Positions 8,540 through 16,618 are shown, counted from the first letter of the stretch. The stretch is 37,117 nucleotides of DNA from Olavius algarvensis Delta 4 endosymbiont (GCA_905176665.1 CAJINA010000095.1:1-37117), one strand, 5' to 3'. Notes: generated by a model from the sequence alone, not told the origin. Numbers and translations are program-made.

Positions 8540-9112
8540 ATGAACGAAACGGGGATCATAATCCTGGCACATCAACTGGTGTTCCAGGGGATGTTTATAG
8601 CTAAAAATATTTTTTTACGGCAAAAGCTCGGCCAGCCGATTCGAGGCACGAACCGGGAGGTAAACGCCGCGATTATATTCTTTGCGATTTTTATCACCAC
8701 GGCACTGATCCTTAGTTTCAAAGGATTTGACATTCTACTGATTCCGATATTGCCCCGGGAATTTGCCCTGGCGGTCGGCCTGCTCCTTTTGGGCATCAAC
8801 CTGGTGGTGTCCGGTGCAGCCCTGCTGCACCTGAAAGATTCCTGGCGGGTCGGCGTGATAGAGGGGCAGCAGACCGAGTTGATATCCACGGGAATATACC
8901 GGTATACCCGCAACCCCTTTTTTGTGGCCTACCTCCTCATGTTTGCAGCCTATTCCATCTTGTTGCGCAGCGGGCTGCTGCTGGGGCTGTCCGTCTTCTG
9001 TTTCTGGCTCGTGCATCGCATGGTCCGCAAGGAGGAGGCCTACCTGCTGTCCGTGCATGGCGAGACCTACACCCGCTATAAGCAAAAAGTTGCGCGCTAC
9101 CTGATTATGTAA
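8540..9112 (+). CDS. ICMT/PEMT-like integral membrane methyltransferase
   Basis: 190 residues with about four to five membrane segments. The C-terminal half has the family signature of isoprenylcysteine carboxyl methyltransferase-like and phospholipid methyltransferase proteins: LISTGIYRYTRNPFFVAYLLMF, then RKEEAYLLSVHGETYTRYKQKVARY, which form the SAM pocket at the membrane face. Bacterial members rarely have known substrates; prenylated proteins are not expected here. It lies 75 bases after the radical SAM gene and 26 bases before the aminotransferase, all in one direction, so it may belong to one transcription unit. Confidence 0.8.
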   Translation: MNETGIIILAHQLVFQGMFIAKNIFLRQKLGQPIRGTNREVNAAIIFFAIFITTALILSFKGFDILLIPILPREFALAVGLLLLGINLVVSGAALLHLKDSWRVGVIEGQQTELISTGIYRYTRNPFFVAYLLMFAAYSILLRSGLLLGLSVFCFWLVHRMVRKEEAYLLSVHGETYTRYKQKVARYLIM

Positions 9113-9138
9113 TCTATAACTGGCGACAGGGGGGATAC

Positions 9139-10347
9139 GTGAGTCACCTTTTCTGGTACCCGGGTTATGAGCTGCCTTTGAAACACATCACCCGGGCCGA
9201 AAACTGCTACCTGTACGCTGCGGACGGCCAGCGGTATGTCGATCTCGAATCCGGCGTCTGGTGTACGGCCATCGGTCACAGCCATCCGGCTGTGCTGGAG
9301 GCGCTCGCCCGGCAGGCTGCTCAAATCAGCCACACGGGGTACGCCTATTCCAACAGCATCCTGGAAGAGGTCGCCCGGGCGGTGTTGGAATTGCATGGAT
9401 TTGCCGAAGGCAAATGCAATTTTTTGTGTTCGGGCAGCGAAGCGGTGGAATTCAGTGTCCGGGTAGCGCAGACGGTCAAGCCGCGACCGCTGCTGCTGAC
9501 CCTGAGTGATTCCTACTTCGGGGCCTATGGCGCCGCGCGCCAGCAGGCGGCCGATGAATGGTACGCCTTCGACTGGCAGGCATGCGCCGCCTGCGAAACG
9601 GAAGGTAACTGTAACGCGGAATGCTCGCGCTGGGCCGCGATCCCCTTCGAGTACCTCGGCGGGTTTCTTTTTGAACCGGGCAGTTCCTCCGGATTGGTTC
9701 GTTTTCCGCCCCAAAAGCTGATCCGCAGCATCGCCGCCGCAGTTAAAGCCAACGACGGACTGGTGCTCATCAATGAAGTCACCACCGGCATGGGGCGTAC
9801 AGGCAAGTGGTTCGGCTACCAGCACTACGAACTTGCGCCGGACAGCGTGGTCATGGGTAAAGGTATCGGCAATGGGTATCCGGTCAGTGTTGCCGCGTTT
9901 TCGCCCGGCCTGGTGAAGCGCCTGGGCGACCGGCCGGTGCTGTATGCCCAGTCGCACCAGAATGACCCGCTCGGTGCGGCTGTGGCGCGGGCGGTAATCG
10001 ACACCATCACGGCCGAGGGTCTGATTGAACGCGGTCGTCAAATGGGCGCCCTCCTGAAAAGCGGCCTGAAAGGGGTCCAGGCGCGCACCGGAAAAATCGG
10101 GGCCATTCGCGCCCGGGGGTTGATGGTTGCGGTCGAACTGGCGGATGCGTCGCCGCTCGACTTTACGACCCGGGTGCAGGCACAATTGCTGCGGGCCGGT
10201 TTTATCGTGGCCCAGCGGCCGGACCTGAACGTATTACGCATCGATCCGCCGCTTACTATCGGCGAGCGGGACATTACCGAATTTCTCGAAACCTTCGAAG
10301 CTGTGTTGTCGGAAAAAACTGACGGCGGAAAGGATGGCAACGGATGA
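9139..10347 (+). CDS. PLP-dependent class III aminotransferase, atypical active site
   Basis: 402 residues, GTG start after a GGGGGG run. The fold-type I class III pattern is clear: LESGVWCTAIGHSHPAVLEA, FLCSGSEAVEFSV for the PLP phosphate, and the Schiff-base Lys241 in VVMGKGIGNGYPVSV. Two features are unusual. First, the segment normally reading DEVQTGFGRTG is INEVTTGMGRTG, so Asn212 replaces the Asp that holds the pyridine nitrogen of PLP. Second, residues 149-162 contain C-x2-C-x5-C-x3-C just before the large-domain strand, a possible metal or cluster site. The stop overlaps the next ATG (ATGA, 10344-10347), implying coupling with a methyltransferase. The amino donor and product are unknown. 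Confidence 0.85.
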   Translation: MSHLFWYPGYELPLKHITRAENCYLYAADGQRYVDLESGVWCTAIGHSHPAVLEALARQAAQISHTGYAYSNSILEEVARAVLELHGFAEGKCNFLCSGSEAVEFSVRVAQTVKPRPLLLTLSDSYFGAYGAARQQAADEWYAFDWQACAACETEGNCNAECSRWAAIPFEYLGGFLFEPGSSSGLVRFPPQKLIRSIAAAVKANDGLVLINEVTTGMGRTGKWFGYQHYELAPDSVVMGKGIGNGYPVSVAAFSPGLVKRLGDRPVLYAQSHQNDPLGAAVARAVIDTITAEGLIERGRQMGALLKSGLKGVQARTGKIGAIRARGLMVAVELADASPLDFTTRVQAQLLRAGFIVAQRPDLNVLRIDPPLTIGERDITEFLETFEAVLSEKTDGGKDGNG

Positions 10348-11120
10348 CACAATGGTACGAAGCCCTGTTTGCCAACTACGGGCGTAAATACGACCAGGAA
10401 CCTTTTACCCAGGGGACATTGGGGGAGTGTGATTTCATCGAGCAGGAAATCGCCTGTGACAAATCGCTGCGGATCCTGGATATGGGCTGCGGCACGGGCC
10501 GCCACGCCCTCGAATTGACCCGCCGTGGCTACACCGTTACCGGAATCGATCTCTCCGCGGCTTAACTGCAGCGGGCCCGGGAAAAAGCGGCGGCGCTCAA
10601 CCTGCAGATCGATTTTCAGCAGCGCGATGCCCGGCAGCTAACCTTTGAACGGGAGTTCGATGTGGCCATCATGCTGTGCGAGGGGGGCTTCCCGCTGATG
10701 GAAACCGACGAGATGAATTTCCAGATACTGCAAAATGCCACCCGGGCACTGAAACCGGCCGGGACCTTGATCTTCACGACGTTAAACGGCCTGTTTCCCC
10801 TGTTTCATTCCGTTAAAGACTTTTTGGCCGCCGCGGCGCAGGAAGGCCAGGCCAGCTATGACGACAACAGTTTTGACCTGATGACGTTTCGGGACCACAA
10901 CGTCACCCGGGTGGTGGATGATGACGGGCAGGCCCTGGAACTGGTCTGCAACGAACGCTACTACGTGCCGTCGGAGATTACCTGGCTCCTGAAATCGCTC
11001 GATTTTCACAAGATCGATATATTTGGCGCCCGGCTGGGTGCTTTCAGCCGTGAGCATGCCCTGACAACCGAAGATTACGAAATGCTGGTGGTTGCCGCTA
11101 AACAGCCGCGCCCGGGTTGA
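10344..11120 (+). pseudogene. SAM-dependent methyltransferase with an in-frame stop
   Basis: The gene starts inside the aminotransferase stop and reads MTQWYEALFANYGRKYDQEP, then LRILDMGCGTGRHALELTRRGYTVTGIDLSAA, the class I methyltransferase SAM-binding motif. A TAA at 10563-10565 ends it after 73 codons, yet the same frame continues as LQRAREKAAALNLQIDFQQRDA through to 11120, giving a full-length domain of about 258 codons. The stop falls where relatives often carry Tyr or Met after the acidic loop; TAC or TAT to TAA is a single change. The remainder cannot be made independently, as the first internal ATG (10662) lies past the SAM site. It is decayed, read through, or mis-sequenced. Confidence 0.8.
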
Positions 11121-11160
11121 AGTCGGCCCGGCCGATGGCTACCTTGGAAACAGGCATTTA

Positions 11161-11353
11161 TAGAGCCCATCTCAATAAAATCTTTTTGGGCTCAAACTCG
11201 GCGTTGGGCGCTCGGTTCAAGTCTTTAAAATTCTGAAGTATTGATACGGGTTGCGCCGCCAGCTTAGAATCAATTAGCGGGAAGTTCCGCACCGCGGGAA
11301 ACCTCGCGGCCGCCTTGATGTTGAACCAGAATCCGCTTTTTGAAATATGTTCT
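11161..11353 (+). repeat. Dispersed MITE-like element, copy A
   Basis: Begins TAGAGCCCATCTCAATAAAA and ends CTTTTTGAAATATGTTCT, with the family core CTCGGCGTTGGGCGCTCGGT at 11199-11218. It fills the gap between the broken methyltransferase and the TfoX-N gene and has no coding capacity of its own. The same unit is found, diverged or inverted, at five other places in the window. Confidence 0.85.
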
Positions 11354-11375
11354 TTTAATCGAAAGGGGTTGCCGC

Positions 11376-11705
11376 ATGCCTTATAATGAACGGATTGAAC
11401 AGAGAATCCAGAAGGCTATCAAAGGATGGAAAAACACCACCCACAAGAACATGTTCGGCGGTGTCTGTCACTTGCTGAACGGGAACATGTTCTGCGGGGT
11501 TCACAAGGACTACCTGATCCTGCGGCTGGGGAAAGAAAAGGGCGGGGCAGCTTTGCAAAGAAAACATGCGCGTCCCTTCGACATTACCGGTCGGCCGATG
11601 AAGGGCTGGGTGATGGTGTCCGAGGAGGGCTTCCCAGGTGATGCCGACCTGGCCGACTGGCTGGCGCTGGCCCGGGATTTTGCTGATTCCCTGCCCCCCA
11701 AATGA
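11376..11705 (+). CDS. TfoX N-terminal domain protein
   Basis: 109 residues from the ATG at 11376, preceded by GAAAGGGG; an apparent upstream extension comes only from the repeat element. The core KNMFGGVCHLLNGNMFCGVHKDYLILRLG matches the TfoX/Sxy N-terminal domain. In gamma-proteobacteria TfoX is a competence regulator with two domains; single-domain forms such as this are widespread and their function is not established. The RPFDITGRPMKGWVMV segment is also typical of these short forms. A glutamine amidotransferase gene follows 38 bases on. Confidence 0.8.
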   Translation: MPYNERIEQRIQKAIKGWKNTTHKNMFGGVCHLLNGNMFCGVHKDYLILRLGKEKGGAALQRKHARPFDITGRPMKGWVMVSEEGFPGDADLADWLALARDFADSLPPK

Positions 11706-11743
11706 CCGGCCCCGTGTTAAAGACACGTTAAAGAGGACCAGAC

Positions 11744-12466
11744 TTGAAACAGCTGTATATCATCAAAACCGGAACCACCTTTCCCGCGACATTGAAACAA
11801 CTGGGTGATTTTGACACCTGGACCCGGGTGGGCCTGGGCGGGATCAGCACCGAAATTGGGATTGTAGATGCGGAAAATGGGGCCGAACTGCCCCCGGCCG
11901 CGGATTGTGCCGGGGTGGTCATCACCGGTGCGCACCCCATGGTTACCGATGATCTGCCCTGGAGCGTTGCCATTGAAAAGTGGCTGCCATCTCAACTGGC
12001 AACTGAAACACCCATCTTCGGAATCTGCTACGGGCACCAGCTGCTGGCCCGGGCGGCCGGCGGTGAAGTTGGGTATCATCCCCGGGGCAAGGAGATAGGA
12101 ACCGTCGACGTCAAGCGCCTGCCGGAAGCTGAGCATGATTCCCTTTTTGGTGACCTGCCGGCGTCTTTTCCCGCCCATGTCACCCACGCCCAGACCGTGC
12201 TGACCCTGCCGCCCGGTGCCACCCGGCTGGCCGCCAACCAACATGAACCCAACCACGCCTTTCGCCTCGGCACCTGCGCCTGGGGGGTTCAGTTTCACCC
12301 GGAGTATACACCTGAAATCATGCGTTTTTATATCCGCGAACAAGCTGGAGAGCTGGCTGCCGCCGGCCTGGAAACCGAAGGTCTTCTGCAGGCGGTCGCA
12401 CCGACTCCCGAGGCCGGCGGATTGCTCAGAAAATTCGCCGGTCTGGTTGCAGCGCGCGGCGTCTGA
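11744..12466 (+). CDS. Class I glutamine amidotransferase (GMP synthase-like), TTG start
   Basis: 240 residues. The class I amidotransferase triad is visible: nucleophile Cys in FGICYGHQLLARAAGG, and His-Pro-Glu in WGVQFHPEYT. VVITGAHPMVTDDLPW is the oxyanion-side loop. It has no synthetase domain, so it is a free-standing member of the GuaA-N-like group, whose members act as glutaminases or gamma-glutamyl hydrolases on small molecules; no substrate can be assigned. A TTG start is chosen because AGAGGA sits at the right distance and no ATG precedes the conserved N-terminal strand (LYIIKTGTTFP). It follows the TfoX-N gene closely. Confidence 0.85.
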   Translation: MKQLYIIKTGTTFPATLKQLGDFDTWTRVGLGGISTEIGIVDAENGAELPPAADCAGVVITGAHPMVTDDLPWSVAIEKWLPSQLATETPIFGICYGHQLLARAAGGEVGYHPRGKEIGTVDVKRLPEAEHDSLFGDLPASFPAHVTHAQTVLTLPPGATRLAANQHEPNHAFRLGTCAWGVQFHPEYTPEIMRFYIREQAGELAAAGLETEGLLQAVAPTPEAGGLLRKFAGLVAARGV

Positions 12467-12506
12467 CAATCTCACCCTATAATCATATATCCAAGCGGAG
12501 CAGCGG

Positions 12507-13499
12507 ATGCGAAAACTGATTCAGAAAATAACAATTCTTGGGGCCCTGCTGAGCCTGATCTTACTGAGCGCCTGTGCCTCCGGGCCCGGTGTGCCGGCGC
12601 CGGGTTCCCCGGCAGTCTATACCTCTGGTGATGATCAGACCCTCTTTGCAAGGTATGCGCCGGTATTTCTGGTGGAGAACAACCAGGTGCCGTATAACCG
12701 GATCGGGACCCCCCAGGCCATTGTTCGTGAAGATGGCCGGGAAGAACTCCATATCGATCCCGCGCATGCTACTTTTTATGCCCGGAAGCAGACATTTACC
12801 ACTGCCAACGGAATTTACACCAACCTGATTTACCGGGTGCACTTCGCGGAAATTCCGGGCGGCTGGAAACCTTTCTATCTAGGGGCCGGACGGAATATCG
12901 GGCTGCTTGTGGTGGTTACTCTCGATCTGCTGAACCAGCCGTTGCTGTATACCACCGTACACACCTGCGGCTGTTACCTGGCCTTTACGCCGACTTCCCG
13001 TCTTTCGGCGGAGGCGTTCCCACGCGGCTGGAATAAGGGGCAACAGTCCGTGTACGGCGAATTCCTGCCGGGTTTTCTCGATCTTCAAAAACGTTCGGCG
13101 GGAACCAGGCGCCCCGTGGTCGTGCTGCGGGATGGCACCCACCGGGTGAAAGATATCCGCCTGGCCGAACCCCAGGACCTGCAGGCTGTCCCCATTGTGA
13201 CCGCAGACCTCCAGCCGCTGGAGGCCCTGAAAGCCCTGCCCCTGGCAAACGGGCGGACCACCTCATTCTATGAAACTGCCGGCAGCCGCCAAGGATACGT
13301 GAAAGGCAGCTACAAGGTGCGTGAAAGGTGGCTGATGAGCTGGTGGGCTTTTGACTGGCGCGTGGGTGAGGACAAGATATTCGGCACCACCAAATCCGAT
13401 GGCATCAATTTCTATACCAGCCTCAAACCCTGGGCGCGGGACGCATCGGATATGCGGGATTTTGCGGTGTTTCTAGACTACTGGGGTTGGGGGTTATGA
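12507..13499 (+). CDS. Hypothetical lipoprotein
   Basis: 330 residues. A lipoprotein signal is clear: basic MRKLIQK, a hydrophobic core and the lipobox LLSAC at residues 19-23, so the mature protein is lipidated and held at the periplasmic face. The mature part is rich in beta-type segments and aromatic residues (RYAPVFLVENNQVPYNRIGTP, HTCGCYLAF, WLMSWWAFDWRVGEDKIFG). No enzyme motif is recognised. The Cys pair HTCGC could be redox- or metal-linked. It has a plausible GGAG ribosome site, and is the last plus-strand gene before the convergent tRNA-Gln/gltX region. Confidence 0.75.
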   Translation: MRKLIQKITILGALLSLILLSACASGPGVPAPGSPAVYTSGDDQTLFARYAPVFLVENNQVPYNRIGTPQAIVREDGREELHIDPAHATFYARKQTFTTANGIYTNLIYRVHFAEIPGGWKPFYLGAGRNIGLLVVVTLDLLNQPLLYTTVHTCGCYLAFTPTSRLSAEAFPRGWNKGQQSVYGEFLPGFLDLQKRSAGTRRPVVVLRDGTHRVKDIRLAEPQDLQAVPIVTADLQPLEALKALPLANGRTTSFYETAGSRQGYVKGSYKVRERWLMSWWAFDWRVGEDKIFGTTKSDGINFYTSLKPWARDASDMRDFAVFLDYWGWGL

Positions 13500-13620
13500 T
13501 CTCCAACTTCGTTGGAGAAAGGGTCCGAGGATTCAAGGGATCAAGGGTTCAAGTACTAATTGGAGTGCTTCCAAAGGGCATTGGGTATCATTTGACCCCC
13601 TGGACCCCTTGAACCCTTAT
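13499..13620 (+). repeat. Hairpin and inverted-repeat region after the lipoprotein gene
   Basis: CTCCAAC-TTC-GTTGGAG (13501-13517) is a perfect 7-bp hairpin right after the stop. It is followed by AAGGGTTCAAG (13543-13553) and its complement CTTGAACCCTT (13608-13618), about 55 bases apart. The first hairpin lacks a T run; together they probably form a 3-prime end for the plus-strand transcript. Confidence 0.5.
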
Positions 13621-13624
13621 ATGT

Positions 13625-13657
13625 AAAAAGGGCTTGCGAATGTTTTCGCAAGCCCTT
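13625..13657 (-). terminator. Rho-independent terminator of tRNA-Gln
   Basis: Read on the minus strand, AGGGCTTGCGAA pairs with TTCGCAAGCCCT across a 4-base AACA loop and is followed by five T. It lies about ten bases beyond the tRNA 3-prime end: a textbook intrinsic terminator. Confidence 0.9.
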
Positions 13658-13666
13658 GGTGTAAGC

Positions 13667-13740
13667 TGGCTGGGGCACCAGGGTTCGAACCTGGGCTAAC
13701 GGGGCCAGAACCCGTCGTCCTACCACTAGACCATGCCCCA
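13667..13740 (-). tRNA. tRNA-Gln (anticodon CUG)
   Basis: Minus-strand 74-base tRNA with CCA encoded. The acceptor stem TGGGGCA/TGCCCCA, discriminator G, a D-arm with AGTGGTAGGA, anticodon stem ACGGG/CCCGT with loop TTCTGGC (anticodon CTG), and a T-arm with GGTTCGAACC are all visible. U at position 1 is a known tRNA-Gln feature. It lies directly downstream of gltX on the same strand, but has its own promoter-like sequence and terminator. Confidence 0.95.
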
Positions 13741-13756
13741 GTGAGTGTAAATGACT

Positions 13757-13785
13757 CAGATATAGAATAATTATTGGTCAGTCAA
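13757..13785 (-). promoter_or_regulatory. Candidate promoter of tRNA-Gln
   Basis: On the minus strand a -35-like TTGACT (13785-13780) is followed by an AT-rich spacer and TATATC/TATCTG (within 13764-13757), 15-17 bases apart. The tRNA 5-prime end is about 17 bases on, and the box lies in the 75-base gap after gltX. Confidence 0.5.
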
Positions 13786-13815
13786 GCCCTTTTTGAGATA
13801 GCATCAGGCTAGTTT

Positions 13816-15213
13816 CTACTCTTCCATATAGGCTACTGCTTTGGCAAGCCTTTTGAGCACCTTTTCCCGGCCGATGATCTCGATAATTTCGAAAATGCCG
13901 GGGCTGGCAGTCCGACCGGTGAGGGCCACCCGCACAGGTTGGGCAATCTTGCCCAGTTTCAGGCCGGTCTCTTCCATGACCGCCCGGAACACATCTTCCA
14001 GGGGCTTTTCGGCAAACACTTTCAATGCCGTCAGTTTTTCGGCCAGCAGACGCACCGGTTCGAGAGCAGCCGGCTTGAGAAATTTTCGGGCGGCTTTCTC
14101 TTCGTATTCGATATCATCGGCAAAATAGAACCCCGCAGCGTCGGCCATCTCTTGCAGCGTCTTGCTGCGCTGGTTCAAGGTTGCGATGATCTTTTCGATA
14201 TAATCTCCCGGGCCGGGATCATATCCGGCCCGGGCCAGGAACGGCTGCAAATGGGGATACAGCTTTTGCGGGGCCATGGCCTGGATATGGTCCGCGTTGA
14301 GAGCCTGCAGTTTTTCCTGGTCGAATATGCCGGCCGATTTACCGATGTTCTCCAGGGAGAATTTTTCGATCAGTTCAGCGGTGTGAAAAAACTCCTGGTC
14401 GCCGTATGACCAACCGAGACGCACCAGGTAATTGAGTACAGCTTCAGGCAGATAGCCCATCTCGCGGTAGGCGGTGACCGACATGGCACCATGCCGTTTG
14501 CTCAGCCGGGTGCGGTCCGCACCGAGCACCATGGGTACATGACCGTAAACCGGCAGTTCGCTTCCCAGGGCATGGTAGAGGTGAATCTGTTTGGGGGTGT
14601 TCATGGCATGGTCGTCGCCCCGGATGATAGTATTGATGCCCATGGTGATGTCGTCCACGACCACCACGAAATTATAGGTGGGGGTGCCATCACTGCGGGC
14701 GATGACGAAATCGTCGAGCTCGCTGTTTTGAAACTCGATGGGGCCCTTGATGACGTCCTTGATGATGGTACTGCCGACCAGGGGGGCCTTGAAGCGCACC
14801 ACGGCGCCCTCTGTTTTGGGCAGGCCCTTCTCCCGGCAGGTGCCGTCATATTTCGGCTTGCCGCCTGCGGCCATGGCCGCCTTGCGCATGGCGTCGATCT
14901 TTTCCGGGCTGCAGGTGCAGTAGTAGGCCTTGCCGGCCTGGGCCAATTTGTCGATGTATTCGCCGTATAGCTCAAGGCGTTCGGATTGAAAGTAGGGGCC
15001 GTCGTCCCAGTCGATGCCCAGCCACTCAAGGGCTTCGAAAATGGCATCCACCGATTCTTTGGTGGAGCGCACCCGGTCGGTGTCTTCGATGCGCAGTACA
15101 AAGCGGCCCTGAGTATGGCGAGCGTAGAGCCAGTTAAAGAGTGCGGTCCGGGCCCCGCCGACGTGCAAGTATCCGGTTGGGCTGGGGGGAAAACGGGTAA
15201 CAATGGTTGCCAT
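13816..15213 (-). CDS. gltX: Glutamyl-tRNA synthetase
   Basis: 465 residues, the normal length of bacterial GluRS. It carries the class I signatures: HIGH-type PPSPTGYLHVGGARTALFNW at the N-terminus and KMSKS-type LSKRHG near residue 243, plus RIEDTDRVRSTKE and the four-Cys-His-poor connecting segment with YYCTCSP. The C-terminal helical anticodon-binding part ends with RVALTGRTASPGIFEII. It charges tRNA-Glu; in organisms without GlnRS it also makes Glu-tRNA-Gln for GatCAB. The tRNA-Gln gene lies 75 bases downstream on the same strand, which fits that possibility. TAAGGAA precedes the ATG. The gene diverges from rpmF. Confidence 0.97.
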   Translation of the reverse strand: MATIVTRFPPSPTGYLHVGGARTALFNWLYARHTQGRFVLRIEDTDRVRSTKESVDAIFEALEWLGIDWDDGPYFQSERLELYGEYIDKLAQAGKAYYCTCSPEKIDAMRKAAMAAGGKPKYDGTCREKGLPKTEGAVVRFKAPLVGSTIIKDVIKGPIEFQNSELDDFVIARSDGTPTYNFVVVVDDITMGINTIIRGDDHAMNTPKQIHLYHALGSELPVYGHVPMVLGADRTRLSKRHGAMSVTAYREMGYLPEAVLNYLVRLGWSYGDQEFFHTAELIEKFSLENIGKSAGIFDQEKLQALNADHIQAMAPQKLYPHLQPFLARAGYDPGPGDYIEKIIATLNQRSKTLQEMADAAGFYFADDIEYEEKAARKFLKPAALEPVRLLAEKLTALKVFAEKPLEDVFRAVMEETGLKLGKIAQPVRVALTGRTASPGIFEIIEIIGREKVLKRLAKAVAYMEE

Positions 15214-15282
15214 GGGTAAGTTCCTTATGATGGTAGTAATGAGTCAACGGTGTATGTTCAAGTAGATGTGCTAATTTGTCGT

Positions 15283-15310
15283 ATCTTAAATATTAATAGA
15301 AGGTTAACAA
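15283..15310 (-). promoter_or_regulatory. Candidate gltX promoter
   Basis: Minus strand: TTGTTA (15310-15305), 16-base spacer, TAAGAT (15288-15283), each matching four of six consensus bases, about 70 bases before the gltX start. Confidence 0.4.
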
Positions 15311-15580
15311 GTAGCTTATTACTTATTGTTTGTTGTAGTAATTAGCAATCTCGAAGTGCTCATCCGTACAGCGGGGTGCAACACTCAATGACCACCGCCT
15401 GTTCCGGCAACGGGCGCGTATTGCAGTCCGGGCGCTTGAGTCAACGCGAAGATTGAGTAAAATATCTAAAATAAACAATAGGTTGAAATTTATCCCCACA
15501 ACGTTCATATCGGGCGATGTCCTTAACATACCCTTATCGTTTTCACAATACTACAAAATAAAAAAAGTTGCCGAAAAAGG
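15311..15580. other. Divergent intergenic region between gltX and rpmF
   Basis: The whole gap is 466 bases (15214-15679). Its flanks are AT-rich and carry promoter-like boxes in both directions. The middle (about 15350-15440) is GC-richer with no long frame that resembles a protein; a 68-codon minus-strand frame there has no recognisable content. I see no RNA gene or repeat copy in it. Confidence 0.4.
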
Positions 15581-15609
15581 TTGACAATCTTCATTATTTC
15601 AATTACTTA
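15581..15609 (+). promoter_or_regulatory. Candidate promoter of the rpmF-fab operon
   Basis: A perfect -35 TTGACA (15581-15586) lies in AT-rich DNA; 17 bases on is TTACTT, a weak -10, with TACTTA at spacing 18. It sits about 70 bases before the rpmF ATG and is the only clear -35 box in the gap on this strand. Confidence 0.5.
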
Positions 15610-15679
15610 ATGACTTGCTCAATTTTGGATCCATTTAAACAAGTATTTAAAATAATATTAATATGTTAGGAGATTACTA

Positions 15680-15862
15680 ATGGCTGTACCTAAGCGAAAA
15701 AAATCCAAGTCAAAAAGGGACATGCGCCGCGCCCAGAAGAAAACCGAGGCACCCAACCTGACAACCTGCCCGCAATGCGGTGTGGTCAAGCTGCCCCATA
15801 CGGCTTGCAGCAGTTGCGGCACCTACAAGGGACGCGACGTCCTGACCAATGATGAAGATTAA
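15680..15862 (+). CDS. rpmF: 50S ribosomal protein L32
   Basis: 60 residues. [19 protein letters not shown] is the conserved basic N-terminus of L32, followed by CPQC and CSSC, the zinc-binding pair of knuckles, so this is the zinc-containing form. AGGAG stands nine bases upstream. In many Gram-negatives rpmF leads plsX-fabH-fabD-fabG-acpP-fabF; here plsX, fabH and fabD are missing and fabG follows after nine bases. Confidence 0.97.
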   Translation: MAVPKRKKSKSKRDMRRAQKKTEAPNLTTCPQCGVVKLPHTACSSCGTYKGRDVLTNDED

Positions 15863-15871
15863 AGACGCCTG

Positions 15872-16618
15872 ATGCCGGAATCCTACAAAAGAGCAGTTGT
15901 GGTCACCGGGGGCTCCCGCGGTATCGGCCGGGCGGTTTGCGAGGCCTTTGCCGATCCCGACACGCTGGTCCTGTTTAACTATAACCAGGCGGCCGCTGAA
16001 GCGGACAATACCCGGGACCTGGTAGCAGGGGCCGGCGGCCAGGCGATCGGCCTGCAGATGGACGTCACCGACGAATCCCAGGTAAAGGCCTTCTTCCAGG
16101 AAGTTCGGGAACGGGCCGGACGCATCGATGTGCTGGTGAACAACGCCGGGGTTACCCGCGACGGCTTGCTGGTGCGTATGAAGGCGGACCACTGGGATAC
16201 GGTCCTCGACACGAATCTGAAAGGCGCTTTCAACTGCACCAAACTCGCGGCCAAGACCATGATGAAGCAACGCTACGGCCGGATTATCAACATTACTTCG
16301 GTGGTGGGCGCCGCCGGCAATCCCGGACAGGCCAACTATGTCGCTGCCAAGGCCGGCATTATCGGTTTCACCAAGGCCGTTGCCCGGGAACTGGCATCGC
16401 GGAATATTACCGCCAATGCGGTGGCACCGGGGTTTGTTGAAACAGGCATGACCAAGGATCTGCCCGAGAAGACGAAGGATGCGATGCTGGTCCAGATTCC
16501 CCTGGGGCGGGCCGCCGAGGCGGCTGAAGTGGCGGCTGCGGTCGCTTTCCTGGCTTCAGACCAGGCCGCTTACATCACCGGGCAGGTATTGCACGTGAAT
16601 GGCGGCATGTACATGTAA
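15872..16618 (+). CDS. fabG: 3-oxoacyl-[ACP] reductase
   Basis: 248 residues, standard for FabG. It reduces 3-oxoacyl-ACP with NADPH in fatty acid elongation. The short-chain dehydrogenase features are complete: TGGSRGIG cofactor loop (13-20), NNAG at 90-93, catalytic Ser143 (ITSVVG), Tyr156 and Lys160 (YVAAK), and the PGFVETGM and HVNGGMYM segments typical of FabG. Its position between rpmF and acpP supports the assignment over other SDRs. The start has only a weak ribosome site, as expected for a gene closely following rpmF in the same message. Confidence 0.95.
   Translation: MPESYKRAVVVTGGSRGIGRAVCEAFADPDTLVLFNYNQAAAEADNTRDLVAGAGGQAIGLQMDVTDESQVKAFFQEVRERAGRIDVLVNNAGVTRDGLLVRMKADHWDTVLDTNLKGAFNCTKLAAKTMMKQRYGRIINITSVVGAAGNPGQANYVAAKAGIIGFTKAVARELASRNITANAVAPGFVETGMTKDLPEKTKDAMLVQIPLGRAAEAAEVAAAVAFLASDQAAYITGQVLHVNGGMYM

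Noticed and set aside
9097..10185. 362-codon minus-strand frame opposite the aminotransferase
   Set aside because: Shadow of a GC-rich gene; the plus-strand frame carries the conserved PLP enzyme motifs and the minus frame has none.
13788..13801. Seventh copy of the dispersed repeat near tRNA-Gln
   Set aside because: Only TTTTTGAGATAG matches the right edge; no core or second end follows, so chance or a tiny relic cannot be told apart.
15323..15529. 68-codon minus-strand frame in the gltX-rpmF gap
   Set aside because: No ribosome site, no family resemblance, and it lies between two divergent promoters.
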